Part shown: positions 1-11,344 of the stretch, in pieces
How positions within the stretch are numbered: position 1 is the stretch's first letter
Layout of the letters: every line of letters begins with the position of its first letter
Assembly: GCA_021292165.1 (NCBI GenBank)
Contig: CM037877.1
Location: 108,003,858-108,067,857 of the forward strand
From: Shinisaurus crocodilurus
Taxonomy: Eukaryota; Chordata; Lepidosauria; Squamata; Shinisauridae
DNA: 64,000 nt
Direction of reading: 5' to 3'
Notes under the pieces: model-generated
Databases searched by the model: none
Told to the model about the DNA's origin: nothing
The model's input: only the letters and a program-made list of their open reading frames with translations
Made by a program: the position numbers and the translations under genes

Positions 1-394
1 GTAACGAAAAAGAACTTAAAGGTGCAATCCTAGCATGTTTAGACAGAAAAAGTCCTACAACTCCGAGCATTTTCTGATGAAACATGCATAGGATTGCTCA
101 CCAAAAAGAACCGGGCCATTTTTTTCAAGCTCTGGACTGCTAGCCTTTTGCCCCTTTCTAATGAAATGATTGATAATTTCTGTGTGCACTTACTGATCAA
201 ATATTGCTCCTTCCACCAGCTTCTGAAAATTCTTCTGATGGCAATTTCCGTATTATTGGTAAAACTTCACGTTTTTAATTTAAAAAAAACAAAATGCCTT
301 TGATGAAAATAATGACAAGATGCTGATCAACATCAATTACAATAGTCTTGATATATTCTCTAATATCCTTCTTCAAAGGGCTACTCCACCATTA
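1..394. other. No gene seen; short repeat motif only
   Basis: AT-rich sequence without a recognisable gene. The only item of note is the 18-base motif AAACATGCATAGGATTGC at 80-97, which recurs at about 21042 and 62053 and looks like the end of a dispersed repeat. Confidence 0.5.
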
Positions 395-595
395 CTACTA
401 GTAAAGACTGTCTTCTCCCATACGAGCCTGCCCGCTTCTTAAGATCTTCTAGAGAGGCCCTTCTTTCAAGACCGCCACCTTCAGAGGGGTGTTTGGTGGC
501 GACCCAAAAGAGGGCTTTTTCGGTGGCTGCTCCTAGGCTGTGGAACTCCCTCCCAAGGGAGGCTGGTTTGCTCTCTCTCTGCTGTCCTTCCATTT

Positions 596-740
596 CATAG
601 ATCATAGAGTTGGGGCCTACAAGGCCATCGAGTCCAACCCCCTGCTCAATGCAGGAAACTAGAGGAGGGGTCTCCCATCCAAGTAACAACCAGGCCTGAC
701 CCTGCTTAGCTTTCCACACTCAGACAAGCTGAGCCAGCAC
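596..740 (-). mobile_element. 5S rRNA-derived SINE, copy 1 (nested in LINE)
   Basis: Read on the minus strand it contains AGCTAAGCAGGGTCAGGCC followed by TGGTTRTTACTTGGATGGGAGACC-type sequence. These are the internal promoter boxes of vertebrate 5S rRNA (box A, intermediate element, box C). The distal half (GGTTGGACTNNATGGCCTTGTAGG, then CCAACTCTATGATCTATG) resembles a CR1 LINE 3' terminus. Other copies lie at 13478 and 42836. Confidence 0.8.
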
Positions 741-925
741 AGGCAAAGACCGCTTTAGTTAAGAAGGTCTTTAGCTTGGGTTTGTTGGGTTGGGTGCTGT
801 TTTTAATAATATTTTGTTCTGTAATTATTATGTTTTTATTGTATTTTAATGTATTGTTTTATTGTTTTAATCAATCTAATTGTTTCGGTAAGCAGCCTTG
901 TGTGCCAGCTTTTGGTATAAAGGGG

Positions 926-951
926 ACACACACACACACACACACACACAA
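926..951. repeat. (AC)n microsatellite
   Basis: A pure AC dinucleotide run of about 26 bases at the 3' tail of the LINE fragment, just before AATAAATA. Confidence 0.95.
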
Positions 952-1299
952 TAAATAAATACTACTAATGATTTCAAAAGGTGCTTTCTTCACTCAGTGT
1001 GAGTACATTAATGGAATCCCTGAGGCCTCGATCCAACTCCTACTGAAATTTAAAAGAACTGCATGAAATGCTAGGAGACATTTGGATACAGCTCAGTCAG
1101 AAAGGTAAATAAAATCAATCCAGGTGAATATGTAGAGTCGAAGGATGGAATGTACACATCCAAACTGCCAGACTTATTTATATTTATTTATATTTATATT
1201 TATTTATCGCCCATATGGCCGGCAACCGGCCACCCTGGGCGATGTACATAGAATAAAAACAATAAAATACATTTAAAACAATACAAAAATGTTAAAATC

Positions 1300-1740
1300 T
1301 TAACCCACCCCATATTCCCGCCTGAATAACCAGGTTTTTAATGAGCGACGGAAGCTCAGCAGAGAGGGGGCATGGCGGAGGTTACTCGGGAGAGAGTTCC
1401 ACAGTACGGGGGCTGCCACAGAAAAGGCCCTCTTCCTCGTCCCCACCAGTCTAGCTGCTCTGGCTGAAGGGACAAGGAGAAGGCCATCCGTGGCAGATCT
1501 TGTTGAGCGGCCCAATTGGTGTTGCTGGAGACGCTCCTTGAGATAGACTGGACCGGAGCCGTATAGGGTTTTAAAGGTCAAAACCAACACCTTGAATTCG
1601 GCTCGGCAAGCAGCTGGTAGCCAGTGCAAATCCTTCAGCACTGGCGTGATGTGATCCCGCCGGCGGCTGCCTTTAACCAGGCGAGCCGCCGCGTTCTGTA
1701 CCAGCTGTAGCTTCCGAACCGACTTCAAGGGTAACCCCAC
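1300..1740 (-). pseudogene. LINE polyprotein C-terminal region (broken)
   Basis: The 146-residue frame begins LPLKSVRKLQLVQNAAARL and continues HITPVLKDLHWLPA, RAEFKVLVLTFKTL and RAFSVAAPVLWNSLPS. This is the conserved C-terminal block of the vertebrate L2/CR1-like polyprotein. The same block recurs at 10832-11090, 31718-32100, 36980-37090 and 53040-53160. Confidence 0.85.
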
Positions 1741-2153
1741 GTACAGTAGTCTAGGCGAGAGGAGACCAAGGCATGAACCACTGATGGGAGCAGGTGATTA
1801 GGAAGGTAGGGGCGCAGCTGCCGTATCAGATGGAGTTGATACAGCGCCGCCCGGCTCACAGCTGCCACCTGAGCCTCCATGGACAGCTGGGAGTCTAGAA
1901 TGACCCCAAAGCTGCGGACCTGGTCCTTCAGGGGGAGATGTACCCCATTCAGCACCAGGTCAACATCCCCTAACCTCCCCTTGTCCCCCACCAGAAGTAC
2001 CTCGGTCTTGTCGGGGTTCAGTTTCAGCATGTTCCTTCCCATCCATCCAGCCACTGCCTCCAGGCACTTGGACAGGGTCTCAACGGCCAACCTCGGTGAG
2101 GACTTGAAACAGAGGTAGAGCTGCGTGTCATCCGCATACTGACGACACCGCAC
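1725..2153 (-). pseudogene. LINE reverse transcriptase, YADD segment (broken)
   Basis: The 142-residue frame starts with CRQYADDTQLYL, reverse-transcriptase motif C with the two catalytic Asp. It runs through LKLNPDKTEVLLVG and the thumb-like region to RLDYC. There a deletion of several bases near 1745-1755 throws the frame, and the downstream part continues in the 1300-1740 frame. The enzyme is inactive because of two frameshifts. Confidence 0.85.
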
Positions 2154-2988
2154 CCCAAAACCTCCTGATGATAGCTCCCAGCGGCTTTAGGTAGATGTTG
2201 AATAACATCGGGGAGAGGATGGAACCCTGCGGCACTCCACAAGTGAGCGGCCGAGGGTCCGAAGCCTCCTCCCCGAGAACTACCCTCTGGTACCTTCCAG
2301 AGAGGAAGGACCGGAACCACTGCAATACAGTGCCTCCCAAGCCCAACCCCTCCAGGCGGTCCAGGAGGATACCGTGGTCAACGGTATCAAAAGCCACCGA
2401 GAGATCGAGGAGGACTAGAAAGGAGCATTCTCCCCTATCCAAAGCCCTCCTCATATCATCCACCAAGGTGACCAAGGCCGTCTCCATCCCATGTCCAGAC
2501 CTGAAGCCCGACTGGCACGGATCTAAATAATCGGCTTCATCCAAGTGGGCCTTCAACTGAGCACCCACCACCTGCTCGATCACCTTGCCCAGAAATGGTA
2601 AATTGGAGACTGGGCGAAAGTTGTTTAAATCCTGGGGATCCAAGGAGGGCTTCTTTAGAAGCGGTCTTATTACTGCCTCCTTGAGGGCTGCTGGCATCAC
2701 TGCCTCCTCGAGGGAGGCATTCACCACCGCCTTGATCCCCTCACCCAGTCTCTCCCTGCAGCTCATTATGAGCCAGGACGGGCAAGGATCAAGCAAGCAG
2801 GTGGTCGGCCTCACAGATGAAAGCACCTTGTCCACTTCATCAGAAGGAAGAAGCCGAAAACTGATCCCACAAAACCGGTCTGCCATTGGCCTCCTCCCGC
2901 TCACTCCCTGTGGGATGCACGATATCCCACTCCTAATCTGATCGATTTTATCTGCGAAGTGCTTCGCTAAAGCCTCACAGGCTTTCAC
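2128..2988 (-). pseudogene. LINE reverse transcriptase, N-terminal and catalytic part (broken)
   Basis: The 286-residue frame carries non-LTR reverse-transcriptase motifs in order: NFRPVSNLPFLGKVIE, then LLDLSVAFDTVDH (motif A, catalytic Asp) and GVPQGSILSPMLFNIYL (motif B). After LKPLGAIIRRF the frame is lost by a shift at about 2150, in a run of A/T around CACCCCAAAA. The YADD motif follows in the next frame. Such proteins nick the target and copy LINE RNA, but this copy cannot encode one. Confidence 0.85.
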
Positions 2989-3039
2989 CTGAGGTGGCCA
3001 AGTGTCCTACTTTGCGGAGGACAGTCCGCCATTTGAATG

Positions 3040-3110
3040 CAGTGTTCTCCAACCTTGGGTCCCCAGATGTTTTTGGCCTACAACTCCCAGCATGCCCCAG
3101 CCAGCTAACA
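3040..3110. mobile_element. Palindromic hAT MITE, left half only
   Basis: It starts CAGTGTTCTCCAACC and continues through the CCCCAGATGTT and CAACTCCCAGCATGCC blocks, matching the left arm of the complete element at 26445-26578. The right arm is missing. Confidence 0.65.
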
Positions 3111-3638
3111 CTGCTTTACTTGAAGGGCTCTCCAGTCCAAGTCCAGTTTAAAGAAAAAGAACCATAAGTAGGGAGAACCTGCAGGACTCCTGAAGTTGCC
3201 CATCCACAGCTAGCACCTGGACAGCAAGCACACAAGTCACCTGGTCCCAGTCTTCCCCACTATGGTGAGATAGATCGCATTTCTTTTTAAATTACAGTAA
3301 GTACGGTATTTCTAAATTTGCATTTATGCATACAAATCAGCATATACAAATATGCACCCTCCTTTCTCCCTATTTTTTTTTTTTTTTGCAACCCTACTTT
3401 CACCACATGGTAAGCCACTATAAAAAAAAAACCCCACTGGTAGCAGTGACAATTCTGCTCTAGGGTGAATGACAGCTACTGGGGGCAGGAAAGGGGCCTT
3501 CAACAGGACTAAGGTACAGGGATAAAGGTTAGCCTCCCTCCCTGAGATCACAGTCCTGATCGGAGCCCCGCACCAACGGTTGTTATTTCGGAAAAAACAC
3601 ATTTAACCTATCTAGGTAGTTTCACCCTCAGAACAAAG
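3111..3638. other. No gene seen
   Basis: No recognisable gene or element. The stretch contains poly-T (about 3372) and poly-A (about 3422) runs. Confidence 0.5.
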
Positions 3639-3773
3639 CAGTCTTCCCCAACCAGCTGCCCTCCAGATGTTTTGGACTTCAACTCCCATCAGCCCCAGCC
3701 AGCTTGGCTAGAGGTCAGGAATGCTAGGAGTCGTAGTCCAAAACATCTGGAGGGCACCTGTTGGGGAAGGCTG
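3639..3773. mobile_element. Palindromic hAT MITE (GATGTTTTGGACT family)
   Basis: The two halves are inverted repeats: it begins CAGTCTTCCCCAACC and ends GTTGGGGAAGGCTG. CTCCAGATGTTTTGGACT is mirrored by AGTCCAAAACATCTGGAG. It is about 135 bp. The flanking 8-mers (GAACAAAG and GACATTAA) do not match, so the target duplication has decayed. Confidence 0.75.
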
Positions 3774-4657
3774 GACATTAACATTTCAGAAGCTGACATT
3801 TCCCTGCACATAGAAATCTAGCACATCAATAAAAAGGCTAGGATAGATCCTCTCCCACCATACTAGCTTTCCATGGGTCAAACATTTGAATATGCAGCCT
3901 GCACACTTTCTTTCTGAAATGTACACCTGTAGGTGTAAATCTGCTTTTATTTTTTCCCAGCATGGTTTCTATTTTGGACAATGACGTAGGGTGGGAATTT
4001 TTCCAGTGCTTTATTTTTCCATGGAAAATTTTGCAGTTCGTAAGTCCATTAACAAAAATGAATGTATGCCAATTGCAACTACAATATCAGGTAAGCTTGG
4101 CAGTTTCAAAGTTGCAATTAATGTTTTTCAGAGGATTATCTTTAGCAAGAATGTGAAAGAATACATATATGCACCAGAAAAAAAGCCCTGCATATATGTC
4201 ATTGAAATACACATGTGTCTCTGTGTGAAATGGAACTAGGAAGTAGTGACAGCGAAACTGCAGGTGCCCCAACAACCTTAGTGGAAGAGAGTTGAATTCT
4301 GTTGAAACAGGTAAGTGGTTGTCAGCATATCATGCATATTTCTTTAGGTTGCTAAAAGCAGTATGTCCACAATTTTCAGTACCTTTGTGTGTGTGTTTTT
4401 AAATGTAAACAATGTAAGGGAAGTACTTGCTATTGTCTCCAATTCCACATGTTACTGTCTCCCATTCCAATAAAATTAATTTTCTACATAATATAAAAAT
4501 TTAAATCACGTTAAGTATGCTTTAATTTCCCCCCTCAAATATTTCTGATACAAACCTTGTCATGTATTGGGGCAAAAAATTAACACGGGGTACTTTTTCC
4601 CCGCTTTGTTTACGAAATACAAGTAAAATCAACATGCTAAATTAGATCTCTCTTGGG
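3774..4657. other. No gene seen; AT-rich unique-looking DNA
   Basis: No gene or clear repeat boundaries. A block at 4010-4040 (TTTTTCCATGGAAAATTTTGC) resembles 5535-5580, suggesting fragments of an AT-rich repeat. Confidence 0.4.
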
Positions 4658-5459
4658 CAGAGGTGGGTAACAGAGAGGTGGCTCTCCAGATGTTTGGTCC
4701 CGTGGCTCTCATCAGCGCTAGCTCGCACAGCCAGTGGTGGCTAGCACTGGTGCAAGCTTTCCCCCGCCATTGCTGCCGCTGCCCCCGTCACCACAGCCCA
4801 TCCCACCCCACCCCACCACACCACACCTCCATTGCCTCCACGATGTGTCACATCACCCACTTCCCACCAACCTGCTCGCCTTGCATGTCCCACCCCTGTT
4901 GCCTCCGCCCCATTGCCTCCACCACCTCCTGCTTCCCTCCCACCCCCGACATGCCTCCCACCCCCACTGCTGCTGCACATCCCACCTACCCCCAATGCCA
5001 CATCTCCCCCCATCACCTCCACTCACCCTGTTGTCATTGTCTGGGCTCTCTGATACCCCCCTCCCACAATGCCTGACTCTGGGGAAGGTCCCCCTCAGAA
5101 CCAGGCATTTGGGCCTGGCCAGCTCTCTGAAGAGCCAGACTGGCAGCTTTCACTAGCCGATGGGGCTCTAGAGAGAGCCCACCTGCCCTCTGTTTCACTC
5201 TGAGAAGGAAGGTAGCTACTACGGAGCTCCCCGCTAGCCGCTCACCTACTGCAGCAAATGCCACAGTGGTAGAGCAGCTATTGGGGCTCTCCGGAGCACC
5301 CCGCTGTGTGGGTCACTCGAGTGTGGGGGAAGAGCACAATTTGTTGCTCCCCCCATGCTGCTGCCCGAGGCGGGAGATTCATCCAACCTCATGAGAGGGC
5401 CTGGGATGCTGGGAGTTTTAGGCCAAAACTTCTGGAGGACCACAAGTTGCCCATCACTG
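4658..5459. mobile_element. Non-autonomous hAT element with C-rich interior
   Basis: The ends are CAGAGGTGGGTAAC and GTTGCCCATCACTG, inverted repeats of the MITE family at 59858. The flanking 8-mers CTCTTGGG (4650-4657) and CTCTAGGG (5460-5467) agree at 7 of 8 positions, as expected for an aged hAT duplication. The interior 4785-5035 is an irregular CCCAC/CCTCC-rich tract that produces long spurious open frames. About 802 bp. Confidence 0.7.
4785..5035. repeat. C/CA-rich low-complexity tract
   Basis: Irregular repetition of CCCACC, CACCTCC and CATTGCC on the + strand. It explains the proline- and histidine-rich chance frames there. Confidence 0.8.
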
Positions 5460-5467
5460 CTCTAGGG

Positions 5468-6366
5468 CATCAGATCATTTCCCGATGCAAACTGAAAATT
5501 TTCCTATGCAAATGACCCTAAGCAAATTAACTCAATTTACATTGGAAAATTTTGCAGAAAATTTTCCAGTTCCGCATTTTCCAGAAAACCTGCATCACTG
5601 ATTGTGGAATATTTATCTGGAATGGAGAAGAGAGGCATGAGTTCCAACTCCCCATGTGCGAACCCACTGATTCGCAAACTATATTCCAGGGAAGCCTGGG
5701 CTTCCTTGGAAGTCTGACAAAGGTTAATCACTGAAGTGTTTCCTGACATTCAGTTTATTTGCCACTCTCCATCTTTCTCTGCTGTGTGCATCCCTGGCGA
5801 TTGTTGGGTGTGTTCTCTAATGTACTTAGTTCTCGTGGAATGATGTTGAGGCTCAATGTTCTGTGTGAACTATGTCCATGTATGGTTTGCAAAGTGCAGG
5901 AGATCCCTGCACCCAGAAAACTAGTGTGTCGGGGAGAAGAGTTCAGCCTAGCATTTTCCTTGACATGCTATTTTAGTATGTGTTGGGAGTGTGTGTGCGT
6001 GTGTGCATGTGGAGAAGAGCAATAAAAAAATATGATTCCCCCCACATCTAGCCTAAAGTTGTATAGTCCAGGAAAATCTTCAGCACATGATTCTACTAAA
6101 TGTACCGTATATAAACCGTGTAACAGGATCGTATAATCAAATGACCTCATGACATCTTTGGCCACCATATTCCTTATTTCTATAATTTGATTACATGCCT
6201 TAAAAATATGCAAAGATTTCCATGTTGCTATGAACACAATGCCAGAATAGACTTCTGCACGGAGATGGATGGAAAGACGCTTATCTTGCCAATTCTAAAA
6301 ATAACCAGCTCCAGTAGATGGGAGTCTAAAATGGTGACGCAGTATTTGACACGGTACTCTTCAGAA
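5468..6366. other. No gene seen
   Basis: No recognisable coding exon. AT-rich fragments (5535-5580) and a short GTGTGTG stretch at about 5990. Confidence 0.4.
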
Positions 6367-6940
6367 CAGGGGTGCACAACCTTTGGGGGCTCAAGGTCCC
6401 ACATACAACTCACACATATACAAACACACATCACACACACACACCTCTCACTCACTCAAATCCAACTCCTGCCCAAGAACATTTCAGAGGCCTGACAGCT
6501 GGTTTTATCAGATAAAACCAACACACTTCCCAGAAACTTCAGTTTTCAAACCACCCAGCCATCCAGGAATCCTGGCTCCTAGTCCTTCTCCCTCCTCTAA
6601 TCCATTCCCTTGCTGAAGGATCCTGACATCCCACACGCTGTTACCTGCATCTTTTCCAGAAAACCCCCCAAGAAAAATGGGGGAACTGTTCTAGTAAATG
6701 CTCTGTGGTTCCTGATATAGCAGTCCCATTCCTAGAGCATTCTAGGAAGCAGGCAGCAACCTTTGAGCACTGCTTGATAGGATGTTCTGGGGATGCTCTA
6801 TGAATGAGGTTTCTTGGACAGGAGCCATAAAGCCTGTTCCTAGAGCTTTTTGTCCCTGTTTTTCCTTCTTCTGGGTGTCTGTGGGAGGCCACCAGACAGG
6901 TCTTGGGGGGCCACCTGCAGGTTCACTTTTTGCATCCCTG
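6367..6940. mobile_element. Non-autonomous hAT element, ~574 bp
   Basis: The left end CAGGGGTGCACAACCTTTGG and the right end ...TTTTTGCATCCCTG are bounded by CTTCAGAA (6359-6366) and CTTTAGAA (6941-6948), a 7/8 match in the 8-bp size typical of hAT insertions. The interior has a CACA-rich segment (6405-6460) and no transposase. Confidence 0.75.
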
Positions 6941-6948
6941 CTTTAGAA

Positions 6949-9002
6949 ATTTTGCCACGTCAAAGATTTATTTATTTATTTGCATTTATGCCCTGCCCCA
7001 TCCGAAAAGTTGCTTGCAATATTTTATATTTTCTCCCATTGGTCCAGTCTTTACAGAGTTTGTTTGAAAATAAGGCGGGGAAACTCCCAAATCCTATCCA
7101 GTGTTTTCCTTCCAATTTCTTTTCCCACTCAAATGAGGAACTGCACATTCACCTATCCATATACAAGCCAAAGAAATTGGTCCAATACTCCCCAAGCCCC
7201 ATCTCCTCCCAGATCATGTTAAATCAAAGTCTGGGTACTCAATGTTGTTCCCTTACCCACCATTTCCAAAGTCTACTCAACCACTGAAATGTGGAGAAAT
7301 GGGGGAACAGGCCATCACTCAAACTGCAAAATGGAAGCATATAAAATAACAGTTCCTTGTGGCAAAATGTGAATGTGGTGGCCAGCATAATGAGGGATGG
7401 GTGCTTTGTTGCATCCACCCCCATTTCTGATGACCTCAGGGCCAAACCAAAACACAACTTTGCCCTGATGTTTTTTTAGCAGATAAGGCAGTGGATAAAT
7501 GTTAATCAGAAAAAAATAAAAATTATAAATACATTTAATGTGCAATCTTTTATAAACGCGAGTAACATCCTTGGGCGGGGGGGGGGCGCAGTGGGAGACA
7601 ACTGATAATTATCGGGATTGCAGCAGGGCCGTTGACTCCAATGGGGGATTTCATCCCAAGTGCAAATAGCAACTTCAGAGGATGGATTTTCCTCAGGACC
7701 GCAGCAGAGGAGGAAAGGGTTAAGCTCCCCCACCCCCACCACACCTGCTGCATCTGAATAATTATCACCCCCCACTTCTCGGAGATGCTCTTTGGATTTT
7801 AAAAACACATGCATGTTAAACGCAGACGTATTTAATGTATATGCCACTTCTGGTTGGGTGTGTCCTCTCCCCATTCCATACAGGTCATATCTCCCTCTGA
7901 TGGCCTCAGCTGCAGTGGTAGCAGTTGCCAGCTGGGTGTGTGTACGGAGGCGGGCAGGGTGTGTGTGTGTGTTCCATCTGAAGAGGAGCCGAGACCTGGA
8001 GGAGTCCACAGACGCAAAGAGAATAAATCTTTGGCTGTGCCTTCTGTCTCATGACAAAACTGCTTCACAACCACTGAAGGCTGCGATCATTTTGTCTCAT
8101 TTAACTTACCTCAGCGGCGTTCTGCTTGTCATCTTCTGTCCCTATTATACTACCACCCCATAATTTAGTATTGACTAGTGTTCCTTTGTGAAGAGTTGGG
8201 TGGTCCTGTCTATGCGCCACTCACTCACATCCCTCCTTTCAAACATATCTTTCTTTTATACTGTACTGCTGAACCTCTGGGGACTCCCACTTGCCGGCTA
8301 ACCCTATGCATTTCACCCTTTGTACATGGATCACTTTTCTTCCCCATTACCCTAAATATTATAACTCACTTGGCGGTTGCATAGGCAAGACACAGTGCAA
8401 CAGACTAGGACTCCCAAGTGGATTAACATGGTTAAAAAAGAAGAAAGACAGACAGACAGACAGAAATAAAAAGAAATGCTTAGGTACTATAGCTCGACTT
8501 GGGGCCTACTAGTGCCTATCTTACAGATATATAGGAGAATTTCAGATCTCACAGGAATGAAACAAATGGAAGGCCAACCCTGCAAACCTCTTCAAAATTG
8601 TGCAAAGGCACAGAGATATGCTTGCATAATTGCTAGTTTTTTCTTCTTCTTGAAAACCCCTCTAGGAGAGGGCAGGGGTGAGGGGGAAGGGGAGCCAGTT
8701 TCTTTACAATCTAGTCTGTGCTGCGTAGACCAGCCGTGGTGGTCTAGGCCAAGGCGGAACGTTTGGAGGTGCACAATAGCACAGCCTGGCCTGACTATTA
8801 TCAGCTGCTGTTTTCTGGTTAGCTTTCCTTTTATTCAAGTGCACAATGAAAGTCTTTATCACCCTTCAGTCATAGTGACTCTTGAGGAATACATCTGGTT
8901 TTCTCTTTCAGCAGCTCTGAAAAGGTCAGTCTGTTCATTTCTTATTCGTAGGACACCACATCTCTCCCTCCCCACTCCTCCTGAACTGGGGGGAGAGGGA
9001 GG

Positions 9003-9037
<35 letters not shown>

Positions 9038-10094
9038 AGGCCTACAGCTTTTCATTCCACCTTGTCTGTAATTAGACATGGTGTCGCTCTAGAAACCTAC
9101 CCATTGAAATTCTCCCACATACCTCTTTTCTGAGGACACAGGAGCAGAAAAGGAATGCAGGAGCATACTTCCCATTGTGCATTTCAAAACCATAACTGTC
9201 ACCAACAAACTCCCACCCACCATCCTCCTCTTTTGCTAATGTTTCCAGAATGAGCTGCCCAGCCGTCACACTGCTCCAGCGATTGTGGCAATATCAGGTT
9301 CTTGCGTCTGTGAGCGTCTGAGAGAGAAAGCTGCCGATTATTTGTGCAAATGCAGTCGTAATTTTTTCTTCTCCACTCCACCGGCGTTAAACATTCTTCA
9401 CACGCGCTGGAACATAATAACAAGTGTGCCCATGAGGAAAGAGCAGCTGGTGACTGACAAATTATCTTCCTCAAGGCAGGCAAACAGTGGCTTGTGCTCC
9501 GGCAGTCAAATGGGCATGATTTTGGTTCCACCTTTTGCGCCGTCTGGGCACAATGGGCCAGGCCCTTGGCTGACGGTAAGTCAGTGGAGCATCGCCAAAA
9601 TATAAGTTCTGGCTCCATTCGCTGGCATTTTCCAGACATTCATCTCTGACTCACAAATATTCACATTGAGGATGCAGTGGTTCAGAAACCATTCCAAGGT
9701 TTCTATGTTACTGAAACTGTATTTGACTCAGCAATCATCCTGCACATGATAGGATTGCCAGATGTCTCCTGTACCTTTAAGAATGGCACAGAGTGCAGAA
9801 CCTCACTAGCTGGGGTTTTCCCCTTCCTCAGAGGTGCCATTTAGGGAGAAAGAGGCATATTAATATAATTAAGATGACTTATATACCGCTTAATATACAA
9901 ACATCTCTAGGTTAACATAAAAATATTAAAAATACATTTAAATACACTATTATAACCATTTCAGTTACAGTTTTGCACCACATGTGATTGTTTCTTCCTC
10001 AAGAGAAACTCTATTTATTGCAGTCATACCCTGTCCTTTGCTGAGGAGGTTAGAACAGGGTACAAAGCACCCCCACCCTTGGCTTTAATTAATT
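6949..10094. other. Long stretch without a supported gene
   Basis: Contains a small LINE tail remnant (6964-7000, TTATTTATTTGCATTTATGCC), a G-run at 7575-7590 and a GA microsatellite. Open frames are short and show no family motif. 9285-9600 is less repeat-like and could be conserved non-coding sequence, which cannot be judged without alignment. Confidence 0.4.
9007..9034. repeat. (GA)n microsatellite
   Basis: A run of GA dinucleotides after a GGGA-rich lead-in. Confidence 0.95.
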
Positions 10095-10386
10095 AATTAA
10101 TTAATTTTGAAAACGTATGTCTCGTCTTTCTATAAAACATGAAAGGCAGCTTACAGTACTCTGATTAAAAAAAAAACAAAATACCAAAACAGAATGATAA
10201 AAAACAAAGAACAAGTTACAATCCTCCAGTAAAACATGGCTAAAACAGCTAAAAAGGGAGCTGGAACATAAAATCAACATGAGCAATAACCTGCAAAAGC
10301 TTGCGGAAATAAAACTGCCTTTCTAAAAGCAGCCACCATGGGGCTAGGTGGACCTACCGAGGGAGCTTATTTCTATTCCAGAGAGA

Positions 10387-10578
10387 TGGAGCGGTATAGT
10401 GGTTAGCATGTTAGATTAGGGCTGGACGGCCCAGGTTCAAATTCACGAAGCTCACCAGTTGACAGTCATTATCGCTCAGCCTAACCTTCCCTCACAGGGT
10501 TGTTGTGAGAATAAAATAGGGAGGGAAAGTTCATATACACGGCCTTGAACTCCCTGGAGGTAAGGTGGGATATAAATG
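10387..10578 (+). mobile_element. Sauria-type tRNA-derived SINE, copy 1
   Basis: The head GGTATAGTGGTTAGCATG fits a tRNA-like box A and CCCAGGTTCAAATTC fits box B. The body carries CTCAGCCTAACCTNCCTCAC and GGTTGTTGTGAGAATAAAAT, shared by all five copies here. The tail is GGTGGGATATAAATG. Sauria SINEs are known in squamates and transcribed by RNA polymerase III. Confidence 0.85.
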
Positions 10579-10580
10579 TA

Positions 10581-10830
10581 CAGTAATACCTTGGATTGCA
10601 AGTAACTTGGTTTGAGAGCGTTTTGCAAGACAAGCAAATTTTTAAATATTTATTTAATTTTTTTTTACTTGATATACAAGCGACGTCTTGCAATACAAGT
10701 ACTGTAGTACGGCTTAAATTAAAAATCTCTGTACAAATTTTTTTGGGGGGATTTCGTTTTGATATAAGATTGTTTTGGATTACAAGCACGTTTCCGGAAC
10801 GAATTATGCTCTCAATCCAAGGCATGACTG
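10581..10830. mobile_element. pogo/Tigger-like (Tc1-mariner) MITE, 250 bp
   Basis: The ends CAGTAATACCTTGGATTG and AATCCAAGGCATGACTG are inverted repeats, flanked on both sides by TA (10579-10580 and 10831-10832), the target site of Tc1/mariner/pogo elements. No transposase inside. It sits at the very end of the SINE tail. Confidence 0.8.
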
Positions 10831-11344
10831 TATCTTTCCAAATCTTGGGTGCACCAGCTGGAAAAACCCTATCATGGAGATTCACCCACCATGCTTCTGA
10901 AGGCGGAAAGAACACCGGAAAAAGGGCTTCAGAAGAGGAACAAAATTTTGGAGCAGGTTTACATGGAGGCCGGAGATTTTTCAGCAGTTCCCATCCCAGA
11001 CTCTTTAGGACTTTAAAGGTCAAAACCAGAACCTGGAAGTAAATTGGCAACCAGTGTGGTTTGGTACAAGACTGATGCAATACAGTCTGACTGACTGACT
11101 CAAGTCAAGATTCTGCCAACTGCCATTTTCTGCTTTAATAACGCTGTGAGGTCTGCTAGGATCAGAAATCCCGACTAGCCTGGTGCCACACAGTGAGTTT
11201 CATTACTGAGTGCAAATCTGAACTCAGATCTTCCCAGTCCTAGCCTGAATTGGGACCAGTACACCATGTTGGACCAGTACACCCAGCTATATCTCTTCTC
11301 TGGTACAAAAAGGAACCAGAACAAATTCTTTTAAAAGATACTTT

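Larger units (their letters stand above)
395..958 (+). mobile_element. L2/CR1-like LINE, 3' end, split by a 5S SINE
   Basis: The stretch 450-595 has the C-terminal hallmark of the LINE polyprotein seen elsewhere in the window (a phrase like RAFSVAAPRLWNSLPREA on the + strand), with the same order as at 36978-37390 and, reversed, at 1300-1740. The element is interrupted at about 596-740 by a SINE and resumes at 741 with AGGCAAAGACC. The T-rich 3' UTR ends in an AC microsatellite and AATAAATA. It is 5'-truncated and non-functional. Confidence 0.8.
1162..2998 (-). mobile_element. L2/CR1-like LINE (type A), 5'-truncated copy
   Basis: The minus-strand 3' end at about 1162 is a TTTATTTA-rich tail (as read on +) followed by CGCCCATATGGCCGGCAACC, also seen at 52860-52920. 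Upstream lie a reverse transcriptase and its C-terminal region in three reading frames. Only the 3' ~1.8 kb is present, as expected from incomplete target-primed reverse transcription. The 5' limit near 2998 is approximate, because a MITE half starts at 3040. Confidence 0.85.
10095..11090 (-). mobile_element. L2/CR1-like LINE 3' fragment, split by SINE and pogo-like MITE
   Basis: 10095-10380 is a LINE 3' UTR on the minus strand (A-rich as read on +, then GGGAGCTTATTTCTATTCCAG). 10832-11090 continues the C-terminal coding block (CTTTAAAGGTCAAAACCAG, as at 1570-1590). Between them lie a Sauria SINE (10387-10578) and a TA-flanked MITE (10581-10830). Confidence 0.75.

Noticed and set aside
4663..5156. 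Long proline/histidine-rich open frames
   Set aside because: They overlap in three frames within a CCCACC low-complexity tract and share no family motif.
7506..8163. Open frames of 167 and 123 codons
   Set aside because: No recognisable domain, overlapping on both strands, and no splice or promoter context that could be supported.
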